From: Eopsaltria australis
Taxonomy: Eukaryota; Chordata; Aves; Passeriformes; Petroicidae
DNA: 64,000 bases
Direction: 5' to 3'
Assembly: GCA_034509425.1 (NCBI GenBank)
Contig: JAVTVJ010000076.1
Coordinates: forward strand, 3,162,001 to 3,226,000
The translations under genes were made by a program, and so were the position numbers. The notes under the pieces are model-generated. The model was not told the DNA's origin. It saw only the letters and a program-made list of their open reading frames with translations, and ran no database searches. Every line of letters begins with the position of its first letter. Position 1 is the stretch's first letter. Below, piece by piece: positions 35,164 through 45,663 of this stretch.

Positions 35164-37304
35164 CAGCACTGTGCCTGGCCTGCAGGACACGGGTGTTTGG
35201 CAGCTGTAAAATTGCTCCAGGCTTTGCCCATCAGTTGGACCTTGGTTTTTCACAGGATTTTGACCTTGAGTTGAAGCCTTCAGACCTGCTGTGGCAAAAA
35301 AAAACAGGTCCTGTTTCCATCAGTAGTATTCTCAGGGCTGTTGTTCTGCGGTGGAATTTTTTGGCTACTTGTGATTTTTTGGGGGGGTTTTGCCCATTTC
35401 TTGAGTGTGCTGTGTCACAGAGCAGCAAAGAACACTAACAGCAGGGCAAGCCTGAGCTTTGTTTGTCTGGGGTTTTTGCTGTTTTCTTTTGTTTTCCAGT
35501 GGGATCCTTTGAGAATTGTTTAAATACAATATTTTGGCTTATACTAACCCAGGCCTGTTTCTTTCCCATTCTTTAAGGAGGACAGGGTTCAAATTCAGTT
35601 TCAAATTCAAAAAGATAAAATAAGGACAGACCCCCTAGTACTGTAAGGGCATTATATACAATTGGCCACAGTGGTTGTGAGGGGTGTGGGGTTACCTCCA
35701 GAAACATCATTTCCAGGGTGTAAAATAAATAGGAACATGTGGAGGAGGGTGTTATCAGTTGGGGAAGAATTCATGCATAGAAATTGTCATTTCAATAAAT
35801 ACAAAAATGGATAAAGCAAACACAGTAACTGCAACATAATGTCATCTGCTATTTATTTCTGAAGTCTAAAGCAAACAAATATGATCTAATGGTGAAAATG
35901 GCTGCTTTGAAAGCCAAAGGAAAAAAAAAAGACCGGGGGTGCACCCCAATCTGTGGATCATGCCTTTTTTGTTTGTGATAAAATTAGAAATAATCAAGTA
36001 CATTGGCCAAAGCTCAGAAAATTGGCTTAAAGCTGGGGGGGGAAAATGTTTGGAAATACTGTGACATTTAGTGGGAGTCCAAGTGCCTTATGCTTCATTC
36101 TCATGCACATTGAGGGCTTCGTGGTGAGACCACATTCCTCTCCTACACAGTGGTTACAGGAGGTGGTGAGCTGTGGGAGTAAGTGCTTGGGCACATCCTG
36201 GGGGATGTGCATGACACAAAAATAACTGTAATTACCCCAGATACAGGCAGAGGTATCTGTATTTTATTATCCTGAGGGTAGATCACCAAGCTGTTTGTTC
36301 CCTTTGAGGCAGCATCCCTCCATTCCTGGAGGGTCCATGGTAGGACCCAGTGCTAGTTGTGTCCTATAGGCATTTTTGTTATCAATAAGCTTATAAGTGA
36401 TGTTCCTCTGCTCACATCTGTTACTAATAGCTTTAAATTTCATCAGTATGGAGTCAGCCCCAAAATGTCACACTAGTAAATATATGGCTTTCCTGACTCT
36501 TAAAAACATTCTGCTCATTTTAAATGATCCTGCTCACCCTCTGCATCCAGACTGCAGTTTGGGATCTGTGCTATGTGTTTGGATTGAGAGATTTTTGGAA
36601 GCAAATCCTTTTGTCCCTACTTAACGGGCTTTAATCCAGAATGGGCAAAAGTCTCATACGGCCCAGATGTGCTGCCTTTTTGGAAAATGAACTGGGAGAT
36701 GAGCACCTGGTGCACCCCATTAGCATGGGTGTGCAGTCACAGGAGCAGGCTGGAGCACACCCCCCGATGCACAGAGTATGGCTTTGGGCTCCTCAGAACC
36801 CATCACTTTGCTGTACAGACATGCTCCTGTTGCATCATACTGTTGCTGACGTTGGCAAGATTTACTCTGTCTGTTAGAGACAGGGAATTTAAGACCTGAA
36901 AGGATCATTATTCATACTTTTGAATAATGGAAACAATATATTACTCAGTGATTTTTCCAGCTTTGTTACAACACATGTAGCTTAGACAGTTTTGGTCTAG
37001 GGAACAATGGAATAACTTACAGAATTATATGCTGGATTTTTTTTTTCTTACTGTGAATAAAATACTCAATTTTACTCTGATATGCTGACATTTTCTTCTT
37101 CATTCCTGTATTTGTTGACACCTGCTTTTTTGGCATTGTTCTGGGGGTTTATTACTTGATTTTCTGCATCTTCTTGCCTGCTTCACTTTTGTTAAGTAAA
37201 GCAAAAAGTTTTTGATGTCACTTCATTATGAAGCTACTATTTCTATAAAGATGGTTTCTGCCATCTGGGATTGAGACACATGTTTGCTAACATAAAATCT
37301 GCTG

Positions 37305-37620
37305 TTGCAGTGTACTTGCATTTCTACAAGGTTTTGGACTTAGTACCACCAGATCCTTTGTTTTGACTTGTGTAGGCATAACAGTACATGCTAGATGGAT
37401 TAAAAACTGGTTTAATGTGTGTCAAAATGTCATTGTTGAGGAGAGGGTATCAGTGAGGAGGTTACTTCTCACTAGATACTCCTGGGAGCAGTTCTTGTCC
37501 TGATGCCACTCAGTATTTTTGGCAACAACCTAGACAATGGTATGAAATATCTTTACAGATGAGATAAAGATACGTGAAGGTGCTAAAGATGAGGAGGCTA
37601 TTTGTTAGTGTGGGTCATAA
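37305..37620 (+). mobile_element. Decayed CR1 LINE, reverse-transcriptase region
   Basis: The plus strand can be aligned by eye with the CR1 reverse-transcriptase core. 37311-37360 encodes VYLHFYKVLDLVPPDPL, corresponding to the family's VYLDFSKAFDTVPHDLL. CTAGATGGATTAAAAACTGG follows, corresponding to RWIKNWL. After GGGAGCAGTTCTTG, TCAGTATTTTTGGCAACAAC and CTAGACAATGG correspond to the GS(V)LGP..FNIFINDLDDG stretch. The segment ends in GATGAGATAAAG, where the family has the ADD-type catalytic motif. The frame is broken repeatedly and the copy has neither end. Confidence 0.68.
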
Positions 37621-38035
37621 CCAGCTAATTCCTGATGCATAAAAAAAATACTGGCTAGAAGAAAATAAAATAAAAGTTATTCTGATGCTGGCAATGGGGT
37701 ACTGAGCAGAGACAAGAGGAGACTTCAGTCATAGCAATGAGGTACAAAAACAAGGAGCTCAATATAGTGGCTTTTATCAAAGAAAACATTGTTTGGTGTC
37801 TTCATCCCTCCATGTAGTTGCACAGAGAACAGTTACTGAAGGCCAGCATCTTTCTCATTCTCCTGGTGAATGCATTAGGAGATCCAATGACTGAAAATCT
37901 TTGTGAGAAATCTTTTATTTTGAATTAGAACTGCTGCTTACTAATGGAAGTCAGTAGGTACCAGAGTGGTTGCAAAGGAAGGTGATAGTCCCATGGCTTG
38001 GAAAATCTAAAAAGAGTTACTTTGAAAAAGAAAAG

Positions 38036-38068
38036 CATATATATATACACACACACACTCACTCACTC
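38036..38068. repeat. Compound microsatellite (AT)n(AC)n(ACTC)n
   Basis: A run of ATATATATATAT passes directly into ACACACACACAC and then ACTCACTCACTC. Such a stepwise change of unit is typical of a microsatellite that mutated while expanding. Confidence 0.9.
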
Positions 38069-39802
38069 CACCCACTCATCCTGACCCTTTGTCACCCTTG
38101 ACGAGAATGAAGATTACTAGTGTTGTCTTCAGGAAATTTTTAATACTTGAGGCTTTCTGTACAGCTGATAAATAAAATCAGTTCTGTGTTTCTTCTCTCA
38201 GACCTGTCCACTAGGTTCAGAATGGATGAATCACTGCTTTATCAATACATAATTAACTGGGGATGTGCTACGTCTCTCTTTGTCTATTTTTCTCTTTGTT
38301 TGGTTGAGGTTTTTTTTTTTCTCTTCTGTTCCCTGGGGAAGGCAGGACCTCATTTGGAGATAAGAAACTGAACATGATGGACGAATGCTCAGTCCTACCA
38401 ATTTGGCCAGGAAGGCTTGTTTCTGTGGTCAAGATTACAGTGATAGCTGTTTGAAGGGAGGAGAGATTTTTCTGCCGCATGATTAACAGAGAACTTGGAA
38501 AAAATTCATCTCTGCAGCAGGGATCATCCATCATCTGGGGCAGTCATTTTTGCCTTTATCTTCCCTAGTAATTTCCCTGCTATGTCTCTAGTAGGAGCTG
38601 TGAGCACCGAGGCAATTTTTTCCCTTCAGAGTCAGGCAGCCTGAGAGCAGTTCACCTCAAGGCCGGTGTCTGTGATGTGTCTGAGGAGTCACACCTAGAA
38701 GTGCCTGCCTCTGCCTGCAGGCTGGCAGGATGAATTCCACCCAAAAGTGGTCTTTTCTCTTGGTAAACTATAATGAGGCTCATGAGCTTAGATACAAATG
38801 TGTTACAGGTGTTTTGGTGATGTGAATCCGTGGAGAGTACGGCAAAAGCCTCGCTTTGCTTCTGCTTATCAGCTTTACATATCAGCAGTGAGAAACCAAT
38901 GGTATTTCACTTGGGAAAGACAAGCCAACCATTATCTGTGAAATAGTTTCTCCCAAATAGTCCATTTGATCATGAGGAGCAGTTATGGACCTCAGGAAAG
39001 TCTGACAAAGGAGGATAGAAATAGAGGATGGCTGTGGATCAGTTCACATAGAGAAGGTTATCTCTGCAACCTTTAAAGGCTAGAAGTTTAATTTTTATTT
39101 TTAAATGAAAGCTTAAATTCTGCAGATGGCTTTGATAAGGTGGCACATAGATTTTTCATCTCCTGTTTGTTATTACTGTGAGGTCGGGAAAAGGTCCTGT
39201 GTTAAGGATATCTGGGAGAAAAAAGAAAAAAAATAATAAGAAAAGAAAAAGTGTAAAGTCTTCACAGGCCTGAAGCTATAAGGGGAAGAAAGCCAGTCTT
39301 CCAGGAATGGCACATCAAAGCAGCTTAGGAGGAAAGTATCTGTTTGTATTCCCACTGTAGTTCCTCTTTGCCACCACCACCCCTGGAGCGTGTTCTTGAC
39401 CTCAGCAGCAAATTATTACAGTAAATGCTTTTGTTTTTATTTTTTTTATTTTCAGGAATGAAAAAAAAGGTGGTGCAGGCAGGGGGGTGGGCAGGGCAGC
39501 AGAGAAAGAAATGTTTGTCGCTCCTTGTGATGAAATAGAGCAGTCTATGGTTATGATTTATTTAGTTTTGATTGCGGCACACTGAACTTCCCTCTCTGCA
39601 TTTCTTGCTTCTGTGGATCAGGCACAAAAATGTAGCTACTCTTAATAACTGTGATTGTTCAGGTATTTGCAAAATCTCTTGAGAATAGCAAAGTGGCTTG
39701 TAGGTTGGTGGGTTTGTTTGAGGTTTTCTAAATATATTTTATCCCTCATGGAGAGGATATTATTGTGCAGTTTGAACTTTCTAGTGAGAAGTTACTTTGA
39801 TA

Positions 39803-39817
39803 TTCTCTCTCTCTCTT
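39803..39817. repeat. (CT)n microsatellite
   Basis: A short run of TTCTCTCTCTCTCTT. It is too short to be strongly variable. Confidence 0.8.
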
Positions 39818-42265
39818 TGTTCCTGTTTTTTCTCCCTGGAAAAGTATCATAAATTGTCACCACTCCCGGCTAGATAGGGCTCAGATTGGGAGGGAGCAGG
39901 GAGGTTCCCCTCTGCTTGTCTGCTCCTTTCCACATCTCAATATTCCCTATTTGGAGTTTCCATCCCATTCTTGGGCCCTCACCAAAGCGACTCCCTCCAA
40001 CCCAGCTTATTACTCCTGCCTGGGCTTTAATTTTTGCCCCCTGTTAAGTGCAAAGGAACAGATGATTTAAATACAAATATTTAAAATGCATATGCTACAC
40101 TTCTACAAAGTGTTGGCAGTGGTACAGTGCTCTTTTTTTTTTTACCTTTCTGAGATGTAGTCAGCAGAAGATGGTCAGTGAATTTTGACTGCTGTTGTGT
40201 GTGTGTTGGCTGCTGTTCAGAAAGCCTCTTTGCCTGGCTGTGGTTCTCCCTAGGGCCAGCCTATCTTATGAGAAGGTATTTGCTTTTAATGATTCTTGCC
40301 TTGTAGCAGTTCTGGCAGCTGGGATGCCATCCTATCCCTGAGTGACAGCTCTGCTCCCAGCCTCTGCTGCAGAGATTAATACGATCAGTTGCCTCCAAAA
40401 CATTTTAATCTCACTTTCGGTCATCTTGAAAAATGGGTAATCAAATCCTGTAAATCATCATCCAGAGACAGTAAACAATGCTTAAAAGTGTTCAACACCA
40501 GCCATGAATTGCACCTCAACTTTAAATCATCACTGACCAGCACCCTGGCAAGCTCATCACTGAGTGGTGTGGCATGTTGGGAAGGTGCCCCACGAACAAA
40601 GCTGGAGTGAAATGTACTTCAGTCTGGCCAAACTTCATTTCAGCTGTGAATGGGAGGGTGCTGCCTTGCCTCACCTGGCACTTGGTGCAGGTCTTGCCAC
40701 ACGGGCTGTTGGTGTGGAGGGAAAAAATTTTGTGGTCTTTGCAGAGACTTAAATTGGTCAAGCACCTCCACTAGCTTTAATGGCTCTTTCTACAAATGTT
40801 CTGGTATTTAGGTTGAAGTGCATGTGCTCTGTAATAGCCCTCAAAACTATCTGGCTGCGGAAGTTTGTCAGTAAAAACTGGGTTGGTTTCCTGTAAGAAT
40901 AATTTGTCTGCCTTAATTTTACGTGGCATTCATGAACTGTTACAGCCACATTAGAAAAAATTAATGCAAAAGAAAGTTTTTCATTCCTAAAAATGACCTT
41001 TCCCTTTTTTTTTGTCCAGCAGTTGGGCACTTGTGAGATGATGTCAGTAACTGCAATTCCTGAAATGCATTTACTGCTGACCTGTGAAAACATCTGAGGC
41101 AGATGCTTACGGCACAGGCAACACACTCAGGCACCTTGTACAGCTGAACTTTGTTAAACTAAATGAAAGTTCTGTCTTGGTAAATGAAACAACCCAAAAT
41201 CTCTAAAACTGCTGCCAGCATGTGAACATCAATGTTTCTGAGATAACAGAAAGTTGGAACAATAGAGGAAGAGGCCATATGATACTATTTAAATAAAGTT
41301 TCATTAAATACAACTTCATCAAGTCTTTCATTTTTAATAATATCAGGGGATGGTGCTGTGGGTGTAACCTGGACCCCACCAGCCAGGATATGGCCAGGGC
41401 TGTCTGGAGCACCCTCCATCTGTGCAGGAGGAGCTGTGGGTCTGCAGGGGCAGGAAGGAGTCAGTCCAGGAGACCCCTGGAGTTAAAACCATAGAGAAGC
41501 TCATGTCAAAACCCACCAGAAACAGACTTGTGTTGAATTCAGTAGACTTCAGATGCAGAAGTGGTTTGCTGAGTTTTCTTTTTTCTACCCTCTCCATATT
41601 TGAATTAAATTGCAAGCTCAAAGGAAATGTGAAAACCTTAGGAAGAGTGTATTAGCCCAGGCTTTTCCTCTGTCTTCCTGATCCTGTGCAACAGCTGAGA
41701 ATTAAGAGGGGCCCTCCGGAGGCAGTGAAGGACTGGCATACCTGAAGGCATGCAGGTCCATGAGGACCTGAGGTCAGTGGAGGCAGCAGCATTGCTTGGA
41801 GAGCCAAAAGTAGGTCTTCATTGAATATGCTTCTAGGGGATGAAATTAGACAATGTATTCTAGGCCTTCAAATAATTTTCCTATATTTGATCCCATTTAA
41901 AAATCATGGAAAGATATGTTACTCATCTAGTAGGACAGGATACTGTTTTGCTTATACTTTTGATTCTTTTTTACTGTATTGATGCTTTTAATTTAGGTGA
42001 AATTAATATTTTGGAGTTTTGCAAATTTTAGGTGGCCATTTGCTAATTTTTACTGCATGAGTAAATATATCACCAGGAGTATATCGGAGGCATGATGATT
42101 AGGTAAATAAAAGAATGGTTAGTAGTGTTCTTATTGCTATCCTCAATGTTTTTTATAGTGCTTAAACATGCAGGAATGTAAGGATGAGGACAACTGATTA
42201 TCTGGTTGTGGATGACATTAGATTTCAAACCATATTTTTCAGCTAAGCTCTCTTTCCCGTGAAAG

Positions 42266-42318
42266 ATCGGACCAGATGGTCTTTTGAGGTCCTTCCAACC
42301 TGTGCTGTTTTGTGTTTC
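42266..42318 (+). mobile_element. CR1 LINE 3' tail fragment
   Basis: The plus strand reads GGACCAGATGGTCTTTTGAGG, then TCCTTCCAACCTGTGCTGTT and TTGTGTTTC. This is the last part of the CR1 3' UTR, ending in a decayed ATTCTATG-type tail. Only about 50 bp remain. Confidence 0.78.
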
Positions 42319-42468
42319 TAGCATCACATGAAATGTGTGTGTATTAGCATCTTTCAACAGTCCTCCTTCCTGCTCACAAAGAAGTCTTGCCACTTGATAA
42401 GAAATCTTTAAGGTAACAAGTTTTTTCTACACCAGTATGCAACTGGTAGATTATGCCACTGGAAACAG

Positions 42469-42516
42469 TGGTATCCGAGCCACTATCAAGGTGGTGATAT
42501 CTGAGCCATTATCATG
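42469..42516. repeat. Imperfect 22-26-bp tandem pair
   Basis: The unit GTGGTATCCGAGCCACTATCA is followed by GTGGTGATATCTGAGCCATTA TCA with a small indel and several substitutions. It is older than the other duplications in the window. Confidence 0.65.
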
Positions 42517-43892
42517 ATAAGCCAGGCTTGTGCTCCAGCTACACTGTGCTTGCATGATCCTGATGCCGCCTGCCCTTTGGGCTCATTCCCTGTGAAGCAG
42601 TGAAGCCTTGCAAGCCTGACACAGCCTCCAAACCTGCAGAAAATAAAACAGGAAAAAGCCTTCACATCCTTAAATAACCTACTTTAGCAGTCCTGGGGAG
42701 ATTCATGCAGATGCTTGTGCCAGGTGGGCAGCTGAGACATTGGTTTAATGGCAGATTTCAGAGTTTTAGCCTCTTTGCAGAGGCTTCCATGCATGGCCAT
42801 GTAGAGCTGTGCACTGGAGGAAGGAGCCTTGTTGCTATCAATTACTTTGATACCAATATCCTCACTTCCAAATACTGGGTGGTATTACTTGCTGAGAGTC
42901 CCACATTGGTACAAATACTAAAATCCAGACTGCATAAAAATATTACTTTTACTTAAAGACTCTTTTTAAACATAGGTATGGCCAAGATTAAATAATCTGT
43001 TTTAAGGATCTGGGAAGCACAGCTAACAGGCTGATCAGGTACTGGAGAGAGACTGGGGAGAGAGCATGGCAGAGAGAAGCCACAAAGAGTAGCATGAGGT
43101 GTCTTGAAAGCATTTGTGGTAAAATCATTCCTTAAAGTGTTCCAAATGGGGATGGCAAGTGATATTCCCAGAAATGAGTGACAAAGGCATCTACTGAGAA
43201 AGTTCACAGAAGTTTAGTGTATCTGGGTGCAGGTTCTGGTCATTTCATTGTGTGTGCAATTTCCTTCTGTTCTTTGATTTATATTTAAAAGGAAATTTGT
43301 AATCAAAAGGAAAAGGACACTTCAGTTTACAGAATTTCTCTCTCATAGATGGGCCCATGTCATCAATGCAGAAGAAATGTTTTTAATGCTTCCTAATAAA
43401 AATGGGCATTCTGCAGGGTAGCCTGCAGAAAGCACACTATTTCTTTATACTCTTGCAGCTTAGGGCTGTGCTGATGCTACCACCTGTGGTCTGTGAGAGC
43501 TGTGTTTCCTCTTGATGCTAACCTGGGGTTCACACTAGCAGGCTGAAAGATGAAAGGCTAATACCTTCACATATTTCACATTTCATATTCACTCATTCCC
43601 CCCAGAGCTGGCTAGAAAAGGCTCCTGCTCCTTGTTGTTCTGGTGAGGTTTAACGGAGAATATGCATTTTCAAGTGCTTGGGGTTTTGTTGTTTTGGGTT
43701 TTTTTTCCTAGTGGCCACAGCACATGCAAACTCATGACACTGTCAGCTGTCTTCATGTCCTTCAAAACTCATCCTACGGTTGCATATTGTGCATATTCAA
43801 GGAGCTCTTTCATTTTGGTTAGCTAAGGCACTTTACATACTTAATTATCCCTAGTAGGCTTTTCTGATGACCCCTGTGAAGGAGCTGAATAT

Positions 43893-43911
43893 AAAAAAAA
43901 AAAAAAAAAAA
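43893..43911. repeat. A19 homopolymer
   Basis: There are 19 consecutive A bases followed by GACAAAGAGGAG. No retroposed sequence is recognisable upstream. Confidence 0.88.
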
Positions 43912-45170
43912 GACAAAGAGGAGAAAGGTTAAAGTGATGTGATTCTCTGCAGCAGATAACCAGACACCAGCTGTGGATGCATTTAGTGACCAGTGCCACC
44001 TTTCCTCAAAACAAAAGAAATTCGGGGGAAATGAAATTGAAAGCCAGCACTTAGGAGTAGATAGTCCTAAAGTAATACTCTAGAAAAGCAGTTTTCTGGA
44101 GGGAGAACAACCAAGTCAGTAACACAGCTGGCTTGTTTTTTTCCTGAAATTGCCTTTTCTTCCTATAGGTATTGATATGGGCACCCTTGATACTGGCTGT
44201 TAGATGATTCTGTTCAGGTCCTCAAGGTTTCAATGTAGACATCCTTAAGGGGCCATGTAGGATTGGTTTTCAAAGATGCATATTCTACCCCATGTGTCTC
44301 TTGAAGCTCTTTGGGCTTCTGTTGTGGCATTGCTGGGTTACTCAGGACTCAGTCTATAATCCCTGCATTTGAGTATGGTGCTACTCTGACACCAAAAATA
44401 TTAATTAAAATTGGTGGATTTTGAGGGATGATTTGATTCCTTGGGACCCTTTTGCTTTTGCTGGGGAGAAAGAAGTACCTCCAATGTGGGAATCCCCAGT
44501 GTGCAGAACCTTCCCAGCACCCCTAGGCATCCCAGGGTAGGAAGGAGAACATAATCCTGCACTTCCCCTTTGCCATCTGCAGCACTGTGAACACGGAGGA
44601 TTTGGCCTGCTTGATTGTCCCCATGGGTAGCACTTAGGGAAAAAAAAGAAAGAGCAGTTCTTGAGACATGAGGGCTTTGGCTTGTCAGGAGCAGGGTAAT
44701 GATAGTCTATCACATGTAGAAGGTGCATGTCATATTTCCAGCTCGTTCATTTCTCTGAGAGTATCACAGTCCTGGGGAGGGAAGTAATGGTCAAGTAAAC
44801 TAATAGGATGAAGGTGTTACAGAGATTTAGTTTCCTGGAGAACATTTTTCCATTATTTTCCAAAGCTGTATGAAACACTTTGGTTTCTTTGGTTTTTTTG
44901 GGGGGAAAAGTCAAAATTTTCCAGCTGAACTCTGATTGACATAAAGATTGCCTCTGTCTTCCTTTCTGAGAGCTTTAACAACCAGTTGATACATATAGCT
45001 TCCTACACTAAATTATATTGTGAAAGGGTACCTTCACCGAAAAATAGATAGAAATAAACTCAAAACAACTTGGAGACATGTGCAGCAGGATTTTGCCATT
45101 TTTATGCAATTCATTGTTCATAGCAGTAGTTGGTGGCTAAGTTGTTTTCTTCTGCTTCTGCATGTGTATG

Positions 45171-45206
45171 TGCATATATATATTTATATCTATATCTATA
45201 TATATC
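45171..45206. repeat. AT-rich microsatellite
   Basis: TGCATATATATATTTATATC followed by TATATCTATATATAT forms a degenerate (TA)n/(TATATC)n tract. Confidence 0.85.
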
Positions 45207-45239
45207 ATACTGCTGTGATTTAGATGCGGAATTCTTCAA

Positions 45240-45663
45240 TTTATAGTTCTCAATGAAATCACTCCAAACCAAGTTGCCACTCACTCACTTCCACCCTTCC
45301 CACCCTTCCCCATACCTTTCCCCTCCCCTGCAGTGGGATGGAGAGGAGAACTGGAAGCACGAAAGGTAGAGATCACAGCTTGGGAAAAGAACATTTAACT
45401 GGACATAGCAATGAGATAAGAGAACAAACAGTAACAGCAACAATACTAATTGAAGAGGGTACAAGAAATAGGCAAATTATTCACGTGGAAACCCCCCCGA
45501 TACTGCCTGACTGCTCCCTCTGCTGTGTTGAGCCACTCAGAAGGGAGCCCTTCCCCCATCCCTGGAAAATAATGTAGGGTGGTGTAGAACAACCTCTGGG
45601 TCCTGGCCGTACTCCCTCCTGGCTACTGCAACAATTAACCCTGTCCTGGCTGGAACCAGGACA
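45240..45663 (-). mobile_element. Solo LTR of an avian endogenous retrovirus
   Basis: Read on the minus strand, the element begins TGTCCTGGTTCCAGCCAGGA at 45663 and continues GACAGGGTTAATTG. Further inside are GGCAGTATCGGGGGGG and a purine/AT-rich centre (45370-45480), and a homopyrimidine patch on the plus strand at 45282-45330 lies near the far end. The TGTCCTGGTTT..GCTGGGA start is a hallmark of a large group of avian ERV LTRs; I believe the ERVK-type group, but that is recollection. No viral coding sequence lies on either side, so it is a solo LTR. The left boundary is approximate and I could not find a target-site duplication. Confidence 0.75.

Larger units (their letters stand above)
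30401..37304. other. Unassigned non-coding DNA
   Basis: No gene seen. Contents include a duplicated homeodomain-like motif pair (30637-30697), T13 (30819-30831), a pyrimidine-rich stretch (31045-31310), A18 (31471-31488) and a GC-rich hairpin (35113-35163). A GATATGATATGATA run lies near 31379. All open frames are short and unrecognised (longest about 116 codons, 35088-35438 plus, which covers the hairpin). Confidence 0.55.
37621..42265. other. Unassigned non-coding DNA with microsatellites
   Basis: No gene seen. It contains the compound microsatellite at 38036-38068 and a CT run at 39803-39817. The longest open frame (40758-41126 minus, 122 codons) has no domain I recognise. The rest is unassigned. 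Confidence 0.55.
42319..45235. other. Unassigned non-coding DNA
   Basis: No gene seen. It contains an imperfect tandem pair at 42469-42516 (GTGGTATCCGAGCCACTATCA and GTGGTGATATCTGAGCCATTA), A19 (43893-43911) and an AT microsatellite at 45171-45206. Open frames are short and unrecognised. Confidence 0.55.

Noticed and set aside
39479..39496. G-quadruplex candidate (GGGGGGTGGGCAGGG)
   Set aside because: Only three separated G runs unless the long run is split without a loop.
40758..41126. 122-codon minus-strand frame
   Set aside because: No known domain, and no exon-like borders that I trust.
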